Shown piece after piece: positions 26,470 through 35,287 of a DNA stretch of 64,000 nucleotides. Position 1 is the first letter of the stretch, and every line of letters starts with the position of its first letter. Position numbers and translations under genes: made by a program. The stretch covers positions 1 to 64,000 of the forward strand of contig JAIQEX010000009.1 in NCBI GenBank assembly GCA_020073615.1. The letters run 5' to 3'. The notes beneath the pieces were generated by a model. That model did not search any database and was not told the DNA's origin. It was given only the letters and a program-made list of their open reading frames with translations. The DNA is from Terriglobia bacterium. GTDB lineage: Bacteria; Acidobacteriota; Terriglobia; Bryobacterales; Bryobacteraceae.

Positions 26470-28888
26470 GCTCGAGCTCGCCCCTATCCGGGAAGCCTTC
26501 CTGGCCACCGGCGATGCCGAAATCGCGCTCGCCGAGCGCACCGCGCAAGTGGACCGCGGGGTGGCGGAGGCCGCCGCGGATCTGCTCTTTCCCGAAGTGC
26601 CCGCCGGCTTGACCGTGCTCGCCGTGGGCGGATATGGCCGGCGCCAGTTGTTCCCCTACTCGGACGTCGACCTGCTGTTGCTGTTCGCATCCGAGCGGCT
26701 GGCCCTCGCCCGCAAGGACGCCATCGCCGCCTTCCTCCAGAGGCTCTGGGATGCCGGGATGCGCGTCAGCCACGCGGTCCACACTCCGGCCGAATGCGCC
26801 GAGATCCAGGACGGCAACATCGAGTTCAACGTGAGCCTGCTCGACCAGCGCTACCTCGCCGGCGATCGTTCGCTCTACGCCGGCCTGGTGGAAAAGCTCC
26901 CGCGCTTTCTCGAAGCCGGGCGCGATCCGCTGGTGCGCAACCTGGCGCGGCTGGCGCGGGAACGCTATGCCAAATTCGGCAACACGTTCTATCATCTCGA
27001 GCCCAACGTCAAGGAGACGCCCGGCGGCCTGCGCGACTACCAGCTCATCGGCTGGCTCGAACAACTGCGCGTGCCGCACCGGCCCGGGCCGGGCCTGCAT
27101 GAGGCGTTCCGTTTCCTCGCGCGCCTGCGCTGCTACCTGCACTGCCAGGCCGGCCGCGACCACAACGTGCTCTCCTTCGACGCCCAGGACGCCCTCGCCG
27201 ACGACTGGCGCGAGGACAACGCCGCCCGCTGGATGCGCCGCTATTATCGCCACTCCCGCGATATTCATCGCGCCGCTCTGCGGGCTTTGGAAGAGGGCGA
27301 GGCCCGCTACAGCAACCTGTACGCGCAGTTCCGCGAATGGCGCTCGCGCGTTTCCAACACCGACTTCAGCGTGCACCGCGAGCATGCCCATTTCCGCGCG
27401 CCGCAGCGCCTCGCCCTGGAACCGGGACTGGTGCTGCACCTGTTCGAATTCGTGGCGCGTCACGGCATCCGCCTGTCGAGCGAAGCCGCCGAGCTCATCG
27501 ATTCGCGGCTGGCCAACCTGCGCGATACCTTCGCCGAGCCGCAAGCCCTCTGGCCAGCCCTGAACCAGATGTTCACGCTGCCCCATGCGCCACTGGCCAT
27601 TCGCGCCATGCATGAAACCGGCGTGCTCACCGCCGTTTTCCCGGAGCTGGAGCAGATGGAGTGCCTGGTGGTCCGCGACTTCTACCACCGCTACACCGTG
27701 GACGAACATTCCCTCGTCGCCATCGAGAACCTGTGGTCCGTCCAGGGCGCTTACCGCGATCTGCTGGGGGAGGTGAAGCAGCCCGGCGCGCTGCTGTTGG
27801 CGCTGCTGTTTCACGACGTGGGCAAGGGCTCGCCCGGCGAGGGGCACATCGACGCCTCCCTGCGCCTGGCGGAAACCGCCATGCGGCGCATCCGTATGCC
27901 GGCGCCGGAGCGGGCCACCGTTCTCTACCTGATCCGCAAGCACCTGGATCTTTCCGCCGCCCTGCAGTCGCGTGACGTATTCGATCCGCAGACCATCCGC
28001 GACGTGGCCCACCAGGTGGAAACCGTGGAGCGGCTCAAGTCACTCACGCTGGTGACCTGGGCCGACATCAGCGCCGTGAATCCCGGCGCCATGACGCCGT
28101 GGCGCGCCGCACAGCTATGGCAGCTCTACCTGGCGGTCTACAATGAGCTGACGCGCGAGCTGGAGACCGAGCGCATCGGCGAACTCCCCTCCGGCCCGCC
28201 CGAGCGCATGGCGTTCCTCCAGGGCTTCCCCACGCGCTATCTGCGCACCCATAGCGAGGGCGAAATCGACGAGCATATGGCCCTCGAAGCGCGGAGCCGC
28301 GAGCGCGGCGCGGCCGTGGACATCCGCCGCCTGGAATCGGCCTGGCAACTGACGCTGGTCACCGCCGATCGCCCGGGGCTGTTCGCTGCCGTGGCCGGAA
28401 CGCTTTCCAGCTTCGCCCTGAACATCCTCAGGGCCGAGGCGTTCGCCAATCGGCGCGGCGTAGTTTTGGACACCTTCACCTTCTCCGACCCTCTGCGCAC
28501 CCTGGACCTGAATCCCGCCGAGGTGGACCGTCTGCACACCACCATCGAGCGCGTGATTGCCGGGAAGACCGACGTGCGCGCACTCCTGCGCAGCCGTCCC
28601 AAGCCCACGCTTCCGAGCCGCAGGGCGGGCATCCCGCCGACTGTTTCTTTTAACGCGCAGGCCAGCGGCACGGCGACGCTGGTGGAAATCGTGGCCGCAG
28701 ACCGGCCGGGCCTGCTCTACGACCTGGCTTCGGCCATCTCCTCCAGCGGCGGGAACATCGAGGTTGTGCTGATCGATACCGAAGGGCACAAGGCCATCGA
28801 TGTGTTCTACGTGACCGCCGGGGGAAAGAAGCTGGACGCGGAACGGCAGCGCGCGCTGGACGAAGCGCTGCGCCGCGCGCTGGGCTGA
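26450..28888 (+). CDS. glnD: [Protein-PII] uridylyltransferase / uridylyl-removing enzyme
   Basis: An 812-residue bifunctional nitrogen sensor. The nucleotidyltransferase site is GGYGRRQLFPYSDVDLLL (about 61-79). An HD domain with LLFHDVGKGSPG (about 450) removes UMP. Two ACT domains that bind glutamine close the protein (ADRPGLFAAVAGTL and ADRPGLLYDLASAI). The enzyme adds UMP to Y51 of GlnB when nitrogen is low and removes it when glutamine is high. GTG at 26450 or 26453 is the start. Somewhat shorter than the E. coli enzyme. The last about 250 bases are duplicated at 30487-30740. Confidence 0.94.
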   Translation: MVNRPCKLELAPIREAFLATGDAEIALAERTAQVDRGVAEAAADLLFPEVPAGLTVLAVGGYGRRQLFPYSDVDLLLLFASERLALARKDAIAAFLQRLWDAGMRVSHAVHTPAECAEIQDGNIEFNVSLLDQRYLAGDRSLYAGLVEKLPRFLEAGRDPLVRNLARLARERYAKFGNTFYHLEPNVKETPGGLRDYQLIGWLEQLRVPHRPGPGLHEAFRFLARLRCYLHCQAGRDHNVLSFDAQDALADDWREDNAARWMRRYYRHSRDIHRAALRALEEGEARYSNLYAQFREWRSRVSNTDFSVHREHAHFRAPQRLALEPGLVLHLFEFVARHGIRLSSEAAELIDSRLANLRDTFAEPQALWPALNQMFTLPHAPLAIRAMHETGVLTAVFPELEQMECLVVRDFYHRYTVDEHSLVAIENLWSVQGAYRDLLGEVKQPGALLLALLFHDVGKGSPGEGHIDASLRLAETAMRRIRMPAPERATVLYLIRKHLDLSAALQSRDVFDPQTIRDVAHQVETVERLKSLTLVTWADISAVNPGAMTPWRAAQLWQLYLAVYNELTRELETERIGELPSGPPERMAFLQGFPTRYLRTHSEGEIDEHMALEARSRERGAAVDIRRLESAWQLTLVTADRPGLFAAVAGTLSSFALNILRAEAFANRRGVVLDTFTFSDPLRTLDLNPAEVDRLHTTIERVIAGKTDVRALLRSRPKPTLPSRRAGIPPTVSFNAQASGTATLVEIVAADRPGLLYDLASAISSSGGNIEVVLIDTEGHKAIDVFYVTAGGKKLDAERQRALDEALRRALG
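28633..28885 (+). repeat. glnD 3' end, original copy of a direct repeat
   Basis: This aligns to 30487-30740 at an offset of 1855 with about 16 substitutions, so about 93 percent identical by eye. It covers the second ACT domain. Confidence 0.9.
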
Positions 28889-29052
28889 GTTGCCCAGCGT
28901 GGTGGAAGGCCGCACGTCGCCGCCAATGCCTGCGGTCGATCCGCGCGCCGTCGGGATCGCGTGGCTGCGAGTCGATCGACCACGAGGAGCAAGCCGGTTT
29001 CGAGTCATGGTGACAACGGACAATGGTCGACGGAGAAGGGCCGGATCACATC

Positions 29053-29753
29053 TCAAGACCGGGGATGCTTTCGGTTCAGGCAAGTCGTGAAGGCCGCGGC
29101 GATGCCCACGATGAATTCGGCTTCCTCGCGCGGCGGCTCGACGTTCTCTTTGCCGTGCCGCGCGCCTGAATTGCAGGCATAGCCCCACAGGCCTTCAATG
29201 GTTTTTTTCAGATGGCCGGGGGAAGAGGTTGGGGTGCTGACTGAGATAATCCCCAAGCGTCATTTGTTTCTTCGCGCCGGTGATGTCGTGCAGTACGCAT
29301 TCCATGGCGTTCGATGCGCGTTCGATGCGCGTTCGACGGCGCCGCTGAAATCGGGTTTCGGCCGCAGCGACAGGTTGCGGATGGCGCTTTCAATCCGTTC
29401 CGCGGCCGTGGTCCGACCGGCCGCTGTCAACTCGGCCGGAGCAATCTGCACGGTACGCTGAAAGGCCTCATCGCCGCGCATGATGACCTTGCCGTCAACG
29501 AACTGCCAGCCGATGCCAGCGTACTGGAAATAGTCGTTCAACTCCTGCTGGAAAGGGTAGGCCCGCGCGTCTTCATCTCCTTCGGGTTGGCGGCGATGAA
29601 ATCCAGGTCGCCTTCCTCTTTTGAAATTGTGATCGCCTCTGCTGGTGGTGGCCAGTCGTCAATGCCGTACCGGTTGAACAGTCGCTCGATGCGCTCCCAT
29701 AAGAACGCGGCGGACGAATAGCGGCGAAGGATGTCGATGATCGGCTGGCGCAT
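29053..29753 (-). pseudogene. AbiJ-like abortive-infection family gene, frameshifted
   Basis: Pieces of one protein lie in different frames. The N-terminal piece is RQPIIDILRRYSSAAFLW; the middle is ELNDYFQYAGIGWQFVDGKV, continuing RGDEAFQ and RIESAIRNLSLRPKPDFSGA; the C-terminal piece is GHLKKTIEGLWGYA followed by EEAEFIVGIAAA. This order fits AbiJ-type proteins with a C-terminal HEPN-like domain, known from phage abortive infection. Three frame errors are visible: one near 29585, an 11-base tandem duplication near 29310-29330, and one extra C in a C-run near 29220. The last two together restore the frame. The ATG at 29753 is the likely old start. Confidence 0.6.
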
Positions 29754-30121
29754 TTTTTCCGGGCCGGACGAGACCTTGCCGTTCTGAAAATGACGCCTGA
29801 TTATCCATTGGACGAAAACCGGAACCGGTCGGGGAAATGACGTAACATTAACGGCCTTTATGTTGTACGTTGTACCATTTCGCGTCCGCTGAAGACCATA
29901 AGGTGATCCGCCACCCTTCCAGCAGTTCGGCTCACGCTCCGTTGTGGCCCGATTCACTCTCTATGGAAGAGGGCTGTAATCTGGCCATGGCGGCGATTGT
30001 CCTCGTTCGGTTCGTGCTACACACAATGCCGAGTTCGTGCAGCAGTCGCCTCGGCCGCTCTGAACTGTGAGGCGCCGCTTTGTAACGCCTTGGGTGCATA
30101 ATGATGAGAGGAGACCGTGCC
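29754..30121. other. Gene-free stretch in the second accessory island
   Basis: About 370 bases. Part of it continues the open frame upstream of the AbiJ-like start without recognisable motifs. Bases 29830-29880 are AT-rich and may be the old promoter of the AbiJ-like gene. No repeat or RNA was seen. Confidence 0.35.
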
Positions 30122-30376
30122 GTGACCATCACTTTGCCGCTTCAGCCGCAGGAAGAAGCCCGACTCGTCGCTTTGGCTCGTGCCAAGGGCCTCTCCACGG
30201 ACGCGCTGGTGCGCGAGGCGTTGGACCGGATTCTCGCGGAGGCGGGTGCGACTTCCGAACCGCCCGGTTCGGCATCAGGCGCAGCACTCGTCGCGGCAAT
30301 GCAGGATTCTCCCTGCAGGGAGATCGGTCTTGAAGTGCCACGCCATCGGTCCCCCGTGCGAAATGTCGGGTTCTGA
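30122..30376 (+). CDS. VapB-type ribbon-helix-helix antitoxin
   Basis: An 84-residue protein starting TITLPLQPQEEARLVALARA, a beta strand plus helix typical of CopG/ribbon-helix-helix DNA-binding antitoxins, followed by a toxin-binding tail. The GTG at 30122 is chosen because GAGGAG (30108-30113) lies eight bases before it; an in-frame ATG at 30101 has no such site. The stop overlaps the following vapC start (TGATG), so they form a coupled pair. Its toxin partner is cut, so it may now be an orphan. Confidence 0.65.
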   Translation: MTITLPLQPQEEARLVALARAKGLSTDALVREALDRILAEAGATSEPPGSASGAALVAAMQDSPCREIGLEVPRHRSPVRNVGF

Positions 30377-30490
30377 TGGCATGGTTGCTCGACACCAACG
30401 TGCTATCGGAGTTGCGCCGGCTCAAGCCTGAACCGAAGGTCGTGGATTTCGTTGCCGGTCAGCCGCTGGGCGAGCTTTACATCAGCGTCC
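30376..30490 (+). pseudogene. VapC PIN-domain toxin, cut after 38 codons
   Basis: The start WLLDTNVLSELRRLKPEPKV is a textbook PIN-domain N-terminus, with the first catalytic Asp in L-L-D-T-N. Similarity ends after GELYIS. From there the DNA is the glnD tail, read in a different frame, so the frame runs on for 45 nonsense codons to 30627. The three other acidic active-site residues are missing, so the RNase is inactive. The cut marks the right junction of the island. Confidence 0.75.
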
Positions 30491-30755
30491 CGCCGCCGTT
30501 TCTTTTGACGCGCAGGCCAGCGACACGGCGACGCTGGTGGAAATCGTGGCCGAAGACCGGCCGGGTCTGCTCCACGACCTGGCTTCAGCCATCTCCTCCA
30601 GCGGCGGGAACATCGAGGTGGTGCTGATCGATACCAAAGGGCACAAGGCCATCGATGTGTTCTATGTGACCGCCGGGGGCAAGAAGCTGGACGCGGAGCG
30701 GCAGCACGCGCTGGACGAAGCGCTCGGTAGCGCGCTGGGACGGCACGCTGCCTAA
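30488..30755 (+). pseudogene. Duplicated glnD 3' tail (second ACT domain)
   Basis: The glnD frame is open here and encodes EIVAEDRPGLLHDLASAISS through to the end of the ACT domain. It then diverges at the last codons and ends with GRHAA instead of the glnD stop. There is no ribosome site and no 5' part. Substitutions relative to glnD are mostly silent or mild (for example Y to H, E to K), so it was probably under selection as part of a complete gene for much of its divergence. Confidence 0.85.
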
Positions 30756-30784
30756 CCGCTGCCGCCCTCTCCCGTCTGACCCTT

Positions 30785-33202
30785 ATGCGCTCATTCGGTC
30801 AGGACCTTCACTATGCCGTCCGCCTGTTGCGGCGCGCGCCCGGCTTCACGGCCGTTGCGGTCCTCGTGCTCGCGCTCGGAATCGGGGCCAACTCGGCCAT
30901 CTTCAGCGTGGTTGACGCCGCGCTGCTCCGGCCCCTGCCCTTTCACAATCCCGATGGCGTGGTCTCGCTCTGGGAGCAGCCGCCCAGCCACACGCGCAAC
31001 CGGGTATCGCCGCTCAACTTCCTCGACTGGCACGACCAGAACACGGCCTTCAGTAGCATGGCCGCCTACGCCGGCGGCTCGAAGACCCTGCAGACGCCCA
31101 ACGGCGCGGAGCGCCTCGAAGGCCAGTCCGTGACCCTGGAGTTCTTCGACCTGCTGGGCATCCGCCCGATCGCGGGCCGCCTGTTCACCGCCGGGGACGA
31201 ACGCACGCGCGCCGACGTGATCCTGCTCGGCGAGCGCACCTGGCGCAGCCGCTTCGGCGCCGACCCCAGGCTGGTGGGCGGCATCGTGCACCTGGACGGA
31301 AAGCCGTTCACCGTCGCCGGCGTCCTGCCCGCCCGCTTCCAATTCCTTTGGAAGACCGACATCTGGTCGCTGTTCATCGTGACGCGCGACCCCGACCAGC
31401 GGCGCATGCACTACCTCGGCGTTCTGGGCCGGCTCAAGCCCAGCGTGGCGATGGCGCAGGCGCAAACCGCCATGCAGCCGGTCGCCCGGCACATCGCGGA
31501 GATCGCGCCCGCCACCAACCAGGGTTGGGGCATCACGGTCGAACCGCTGCGTGAAGTCATGGTCGGCAGGGAACTGCGCGCCACTTCGCTGGTGCTCGCC
31601 GGCGTGGTGGGCCTGGTGCTTCTCCTGGCGTGCGCCAATGTCGCGAGCCTGATGCTCACGCGCGCCGCCGGCCGGGCGCGCGAGATGGCGGTGCGCGCCT
31701 CGCTGGGCGCGGGAAGCCTGCGGCTGGTGCGGCAACTCCTGACCGAGAGCGTGCTCCTGGCGGCGTTGGGCGGCGCCGCGGGCGTGACGCTCGCCTGGGG
31801 CCTGATCCGCGTGGCGCCAGCGCTGATTCCGCCCGGTACCCTGCCGCCCGGCCTGGATCTCACGCTCGACTTTCGGGTGGCGGCATTCGCCCTGGTGGTT
31901 ACGCTCGCCACCGGCCTCGTGTTCGGTTTGGCGCCCGCCTGGCAAGGAGCGCGGACCTCGCTCGCGGACGCGCTGCGCGGCGGCGGGCGCATCGCCACCT
32001 CGGGGAACGCGAAGTTGCTGGGCGGAATCGCCACGGCCGAGATCGCCATCGGCGTGGTCCTGGTCTCCGGCGCCGGACTGTTCCTGCGCACCCTCGACCG
32101 GTTGAGCCAGGTGGACCCCGGCTTTCATGCCGGCAAGGTGCTCACCATGCACATGAGTCTTCCTCTCACCCGCTATCCCACCCCGGATCGAACGCTCCCC
32201 TTTTACGATGCGGCGCAGCGCGAAATCGAAGCGCTGCCCGGCGTGGTGTCCGCGTCTTTCGGAGGCAGTCTTCCCCTGACCGGATGGGACATCGGGCAAG
32301 GATTCCAGGTGATCGGTGAGCCGGAATTAGAGGCGAGCAAACGCAGTGCGGCGCACTACCAGATTGTGGGGCCGCGTTATTTCGAGACCCTTGGCATTCC
32401 TTTGCTGGCTGGCCGGCCGTTCGGCGATCGCGACACCGCCCGAACGCAGCCGGTCGCCATCGTGAACCAGGAGTTCGTGCGGCGCTGCCTGCGCGGCGGC
32501 CCCGCCATCGGCCGCCACGTGAAGGTGCAGGCCATGGACATGCGCGGCCCGGGGTATGTGGACCGCGAGATCGTGGGAGTGTCCGGGCAGGTCCATGTCG
32601 ACGGTCTCACGGAAACCGAGAGCGCCCTCGAGATCTACGTTCCCCTCGCGCAGAATCCCTGGTTCGACCCTTCCCTTGCCGTACGTACCGGTGGCGATCC
32701 GCTGGCTATGACCTCCGCCGTGAAAGCGGCCGTCGCCAAAGCCGACAAGGATCTCGCGGTGACCGACGTGCGGGCCATGGACCAGATCGCCTACGAATCG
32801 GGGGCCCGCCCGCGCTTCCGGGCGCGCCTGCTGAGCGGTTTTGCGGCTCTGGCGCTGGTGCTCGCGGCGGTCGGTGTGTTCGGCGTGCTGGCCTTTTCGG
32901 TCACCCAGCGGACGCGCGAGTTCGGCATCCGCATGGCGCTCGGCGCGCACGTGGGCGCCGTGCTGCGCATGGTGCTGGCCCGTGGGCTGAGAATCGCCGC
33001 CGTGGGAATCGGCCTGGGCATCGCCGGCGCCGCCGCCCTGGCGCGCAGCCTCGGCGCGCTGCTGTTCGGCGTGAAGCCGCTCGATGCCGTCGCCTTCCTG
33101 AGCGCCGCGGCCATCCTGGCGCTGGTGGCCCTGGCCGCCGCCGCCATCCCCGCCGCCCGCGCCGCCCGCGTGGACCCCGCCATCGCGCTGCGCGAAGAAT
33201 AA
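30785..33202 (+). CDS. ADOP-family FtsX/MacB-type permease
   Basis: An 805-residue orphan permease of the same family as the genes at 18276 and 35288. It starts [20 protein letters not shown], has the FtsX segments [22 protein letters not shown] and [15 protein letters not shown], and ends [13 protein letters not shown]. The two periplasmic core domains lie between helix 1 and 2 of each half. No ATPase gene adjoins. Its last dozen codons reappear at the end of the next gene. Confidence 0.9.
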   Translation: MRSFGQDLHYAVRLLRRAPGFTAVAVLVLALGIGANSAIFSVVDAALLRPLPFHNPDGVVSLWEQPPSHTRNRVSPLNFLDWHDQNTAFSSMAAYAGGSKTLQTPNGAERLEGQSVTLEFFDLLGIRPIAGRLFTAGDERTRADVILLGERTWRSRFGADPRLVGGIVHLDGKPFTVAGVLPARFQFLWKTDIWSLFIVTRDPDQRRMHYLGVLGRLKPSVAMAQAQTAMQPVARHIAEIAPATNQGWGITVEPLREVMVGRELRATSLVLAGVVGLVLLLACANVASLMLTRAAGRAREMAVRASLGAGSLRLVRQLLTESVLLAALGGAAGVTLAWGLIRVAPALIPPGTLPPGLDLTLDFRVAAFALVVTLATGLVFGLAPAWQGARTSLADALRGGGRIATSGNAKLLGGIATAEIAIGVVLVSGAGLFLRTLDRLSQVDPGFHAGKVLTMHMSLPLTRYPTPDRTLPFYDAAQREIEALPGVVSASFGGSLPLTGWDIGQGFQVIGEPELEASKRSAAHYQIVGPRYFETLGIPLLAGRPFGDRDTARTQPVAIVNQEFVRRCLRGGPAIGRHVKVQAMDMRGPGYVDREIVGVSGQVHVDGLTETESALEIYVPLAQNPWFDPSLAVRTGGDPLAMTSAVKAAVAKADKDLAVTDVRAMDQIAYESGARPRFRARLLSGFAALALVLAAVGVFGVLAFSVTQRTREFGIRMALGAHVGAVLRMVLARGLRIAAVGIGLGIAGAAALARSLGALLFGVKPLDAVAFLSAAAILALVALAAAAIPAARAARVDPAIALREE
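33165..33202 (+). repeat. ADOP gene 3' end, first copy of a short direct repeat
   Basis: Bases 33165-33189 are identical to 35240-35264, and similarity continues to the stop codon with synonymous changes only. The second copy closes the ankyrin gene. Confidence 0.75.
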
Positions 33203-33288
33203 GACCGGCCGCAACGCTTCGCCCCCCTGGGCTCCGGTGCGCATGGTATTCTAATGCACCGGCGCCCCTTCTGCCGGGGAGAGTTTCT

Positions 33289-35277
33289 ATGGGTAGATTG
33301 GTATTCCTCTTCGCGATCTGGGTGCCACTCGTGTTTCCGGCGGACTCCAGCGACACCGCCGGGCTGTTTCCGGCCATTCGGCGGGGCGATGCGGCTTTTC
33401 TGAAGAGCCATCTCACGAAGTCCGCCATCGACGCGCGCGACCGGCGTGGAGCGACCCTGTTGATGCACGCCGCGGCCTTCGGGAATCTCGAGACCCTGAA
33501 GCTTCTCCTCGATGCCGGCGCCGATGTAAACGCGCGCAATGACTTCGATGCCACCGCGCTCCTGTGGGGCGCGCGCGATCCGGACAAAGCCCGCCTGCTG
33601 ATCGCGCGGGGAGCCAACGTGAACGCGCGCTCCCGGCAGGGCCGGACGCCGCTGATGCTGGCTGCCTTACGGCCCGGCGGCTCGCCCGTGGTCGCCCTGA
33701 TGCTGACTTCCGGCGCGGATGTTCATGTCGCGGATAAACGCGGCAATACGGCTCTCGGCCTGGCGGCCTCCATTGGCGAAGTGGAGACCATGCGGCTGCT
33801 GCTGTCCAAGGGCGCCGATCCGGAGGCCACGAACGAAAAAGGCGAGACGCCGCTCATTATGGCGACCAAAAGCAAGCAGGCCGATGCGGTCGGGCTGCTG
33901 ATCCAGAAGGGCGTGCGCGTGAATGTCACCAGCACGTCTTCCAATACTGTGCGCCACGGACCCATTGCCATGATTAAGTTGACGCCGCTGCATCGTGCCG
34001 CGGCCTTCGGTCCGCTCGAAATGGTCGGCGGCCTGCTTAAGGCCGGGGCCGACGTGAATGCGCGCGACAGCCGGTCGCTGACGCCGCTGATTTTCGCGGT
34101 GGCCACCGAATACGCGGCGCCGCAGATCGTGCAGACCTTGCTGAAGGCCGGCGCCGACGTGAACGTCCGCGACAACGCCGGCGAAACGGCCCTGGACTGG
34201 GCGGAAAAATTCGGCTACCCGCAAGTGATCGCCGCGCTCAAGAACGCGGGCGCGGAGCGGGGCGTTGCGTATGCCGCCCCGAAGCGGCCCGATATCCCAC
34301 GGGCGCCTGGGGCGGTGGCGCTTTCCCGCAGTCTTGGTCTGTTGCAGAGATCGAGCACGGAGTTCTTCAACCAGAGCGGATGCGTGTCTTGTCATCACCA
34401 GCCGCTGATTGCCCGCGCCCAGCGCGCGGCAAGAGCCGCCGGCGCGGCTGTCGACGAGACGGCGGCGCAGGAACAGTTGTCGCAGATGAAAGCGCAGTGG
34501 TCGGCCTCGCAGGAAGAGTTCCTGCAATCGCTCAACCCCGCCGGTGGACCGAACCGGCTGGCGGAGAACCTGTTGGGGCTGGAAGCGGCGGGCTACCAGC
34601 CGGACACCATCACGGACGCGGCGGTGGTGGACCTGGCCGAATCGCAGGACCCGGAAGGGTATTGGGCCGGCGGGGAAGAGGAGCCGCGGCCGCCTATCAC
34701 GGAAAGCGTGATTGCCGGCACGGCCCGCGCTTTGCGGGCGATCCAGGCCTACTCCTTCCCGGCGCGCGGCCAGGAATTCGCCTCCCGGATCGCGCGCGCG
34801 CGGGCCTGGCTCAAACAAAGCAAGCCGGCCAGCACGGAGGACTTCGCGATGCGGCTTTTGGGCCTCGCGTGGGCCGGTGCGGCCAAGGCTGAGCTGCGGG
34901 AAGCGGCGCTGCCCCTGCTGGCGCTGCAACGGCAGGATGGCGGCTGGGCTGGCAATCCCTATCTGAGCAGCGATGCGTTTTCGACCGGTGAGGCGCTTAC
35001 CGCGCTCGGCGAATCGGGAGCGCTGCGGTTGAAAGACGGCCCATACCGGCGCGGCGTGGATTACCTGCTCGCGACGCAATACGCGGACGGATCGTGGTAC
35101 GTTCGCAGCCGGGCCATCAAGTTCCAGCCATACTTCGAAAGCGGCTTCCCCTTCGGCCCGGACCAGTGGATCTCGGCGGCCGCAACCGCCTGGGCGGCGC
35201 AGGCGATCGCGCCCAGCATCCAGCCGCGAGCATCCGCCACCCGCGTGGACCCCGCCATCGCGCTACGCGAGGAGTGA
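33289..35277 (+). CDS. Secreted ankyrin-repeat protein with CxxCH and squalene-cyclase-like repeats
   Basis: A 662-residue protein. A signal peptide covers about 1-18. Seven or so ankyrin repeats follow (about 25-325, for example GATLLMHAAAFGNLETLKLL). Then comes a CxxCH motif at C365-H369 (SGCVSCHHQPL), the pattern for covalent heme c. A C-terminal alpha-barrel domain has prenyltransferase/squalene-cyclase repeats (LLALQRQDGGWAGNPYLS; LLATQYADGSWYVRSR). Such fusions occur in Acidobacteria and Planctomycetes without known function; a periplasmic redox or binding role is a guess. The final [12 protein letters not shown] is not part of this fold and copies the end of the preceding ADOP gene. 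Confidence 0.82.
   Translation: MGRLVFLFAIWVPLVFPADSSDTAGLFPAIRRGDAAFLKSHLTKSAIDARDRRGATLLMHAAAFGNLETLKLLLDAGADVNARNDFDATALLWGARDPDKARLLIARGANVNARSRQGRTPLMLAALRPGGSPVVALMLTSGADVHVADKRGNTALGLAASIGEVETMRLLLSKGADPEATNEKGETPLIMATKSKQADAVGLLIQKGVRVNVTSTSSNTVRHGPIAMIKLTPLHRAAAFGPLEMVGGLLKAGADVNARDSRSLTPLIFAVATEYAAPQIVQTLLKAGADVNVRDNAGETALDWAEKFGYPQVIAALKNAGAERGVAYAAPKRPDIPRAPGAVALSRSLGLLQRSSTEFFNQSGCVSCHHQPLIARAQRAARAAGAAVDETAAQEQLSQMKAQWSASQEEFLQSLNPAGGPNRLAENLLGLEAAGYQPDTITDAAVVDLAESQDPEGYWAGGEEEPRPPITESVIAGTARALRAIQAYSFPARGQEFASRIARARAWLKQSKPASTEDFAMRLLGLAWAGAAKAELREAALPLLALQRQDGGWAGNPYLSSDAFSTGEALTALGESGALRLKDGPYRRGVDYLLATQYADGSWYVRSRAIKFQPYFESGFPFGPDQWISAAATAWAAQAIAPSIQPRASATRVDPAIALREE
35240..35277 (+). 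repeat. ADOP 3' end copy fused to the ankyrin gene
   Basis: This encodes [11 protein letters not shown], the terminal residues of the ADOP permease that ends at 33202, in frame with the ankyrin/cyclase-like protein. The last ten bases before the next convergent ADOP gene contain no other coding sequence. Confidence 0.75.
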
Positions 35278-35287
35278 GGCCGCGCGC

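Noticed and set aside
28889-29052. An integrase remnant next to glnD, as expected from the HAD island
   Set aside because: Both strands were read and nothing like a recombinase was seen, so the second island has no visible integrase.
30376-30627. A complete 83-residue PIN toxin
   Set aside because: Only the first 38 residues are PIN sequence. The rest is the glnD tail read in the wrong frame.
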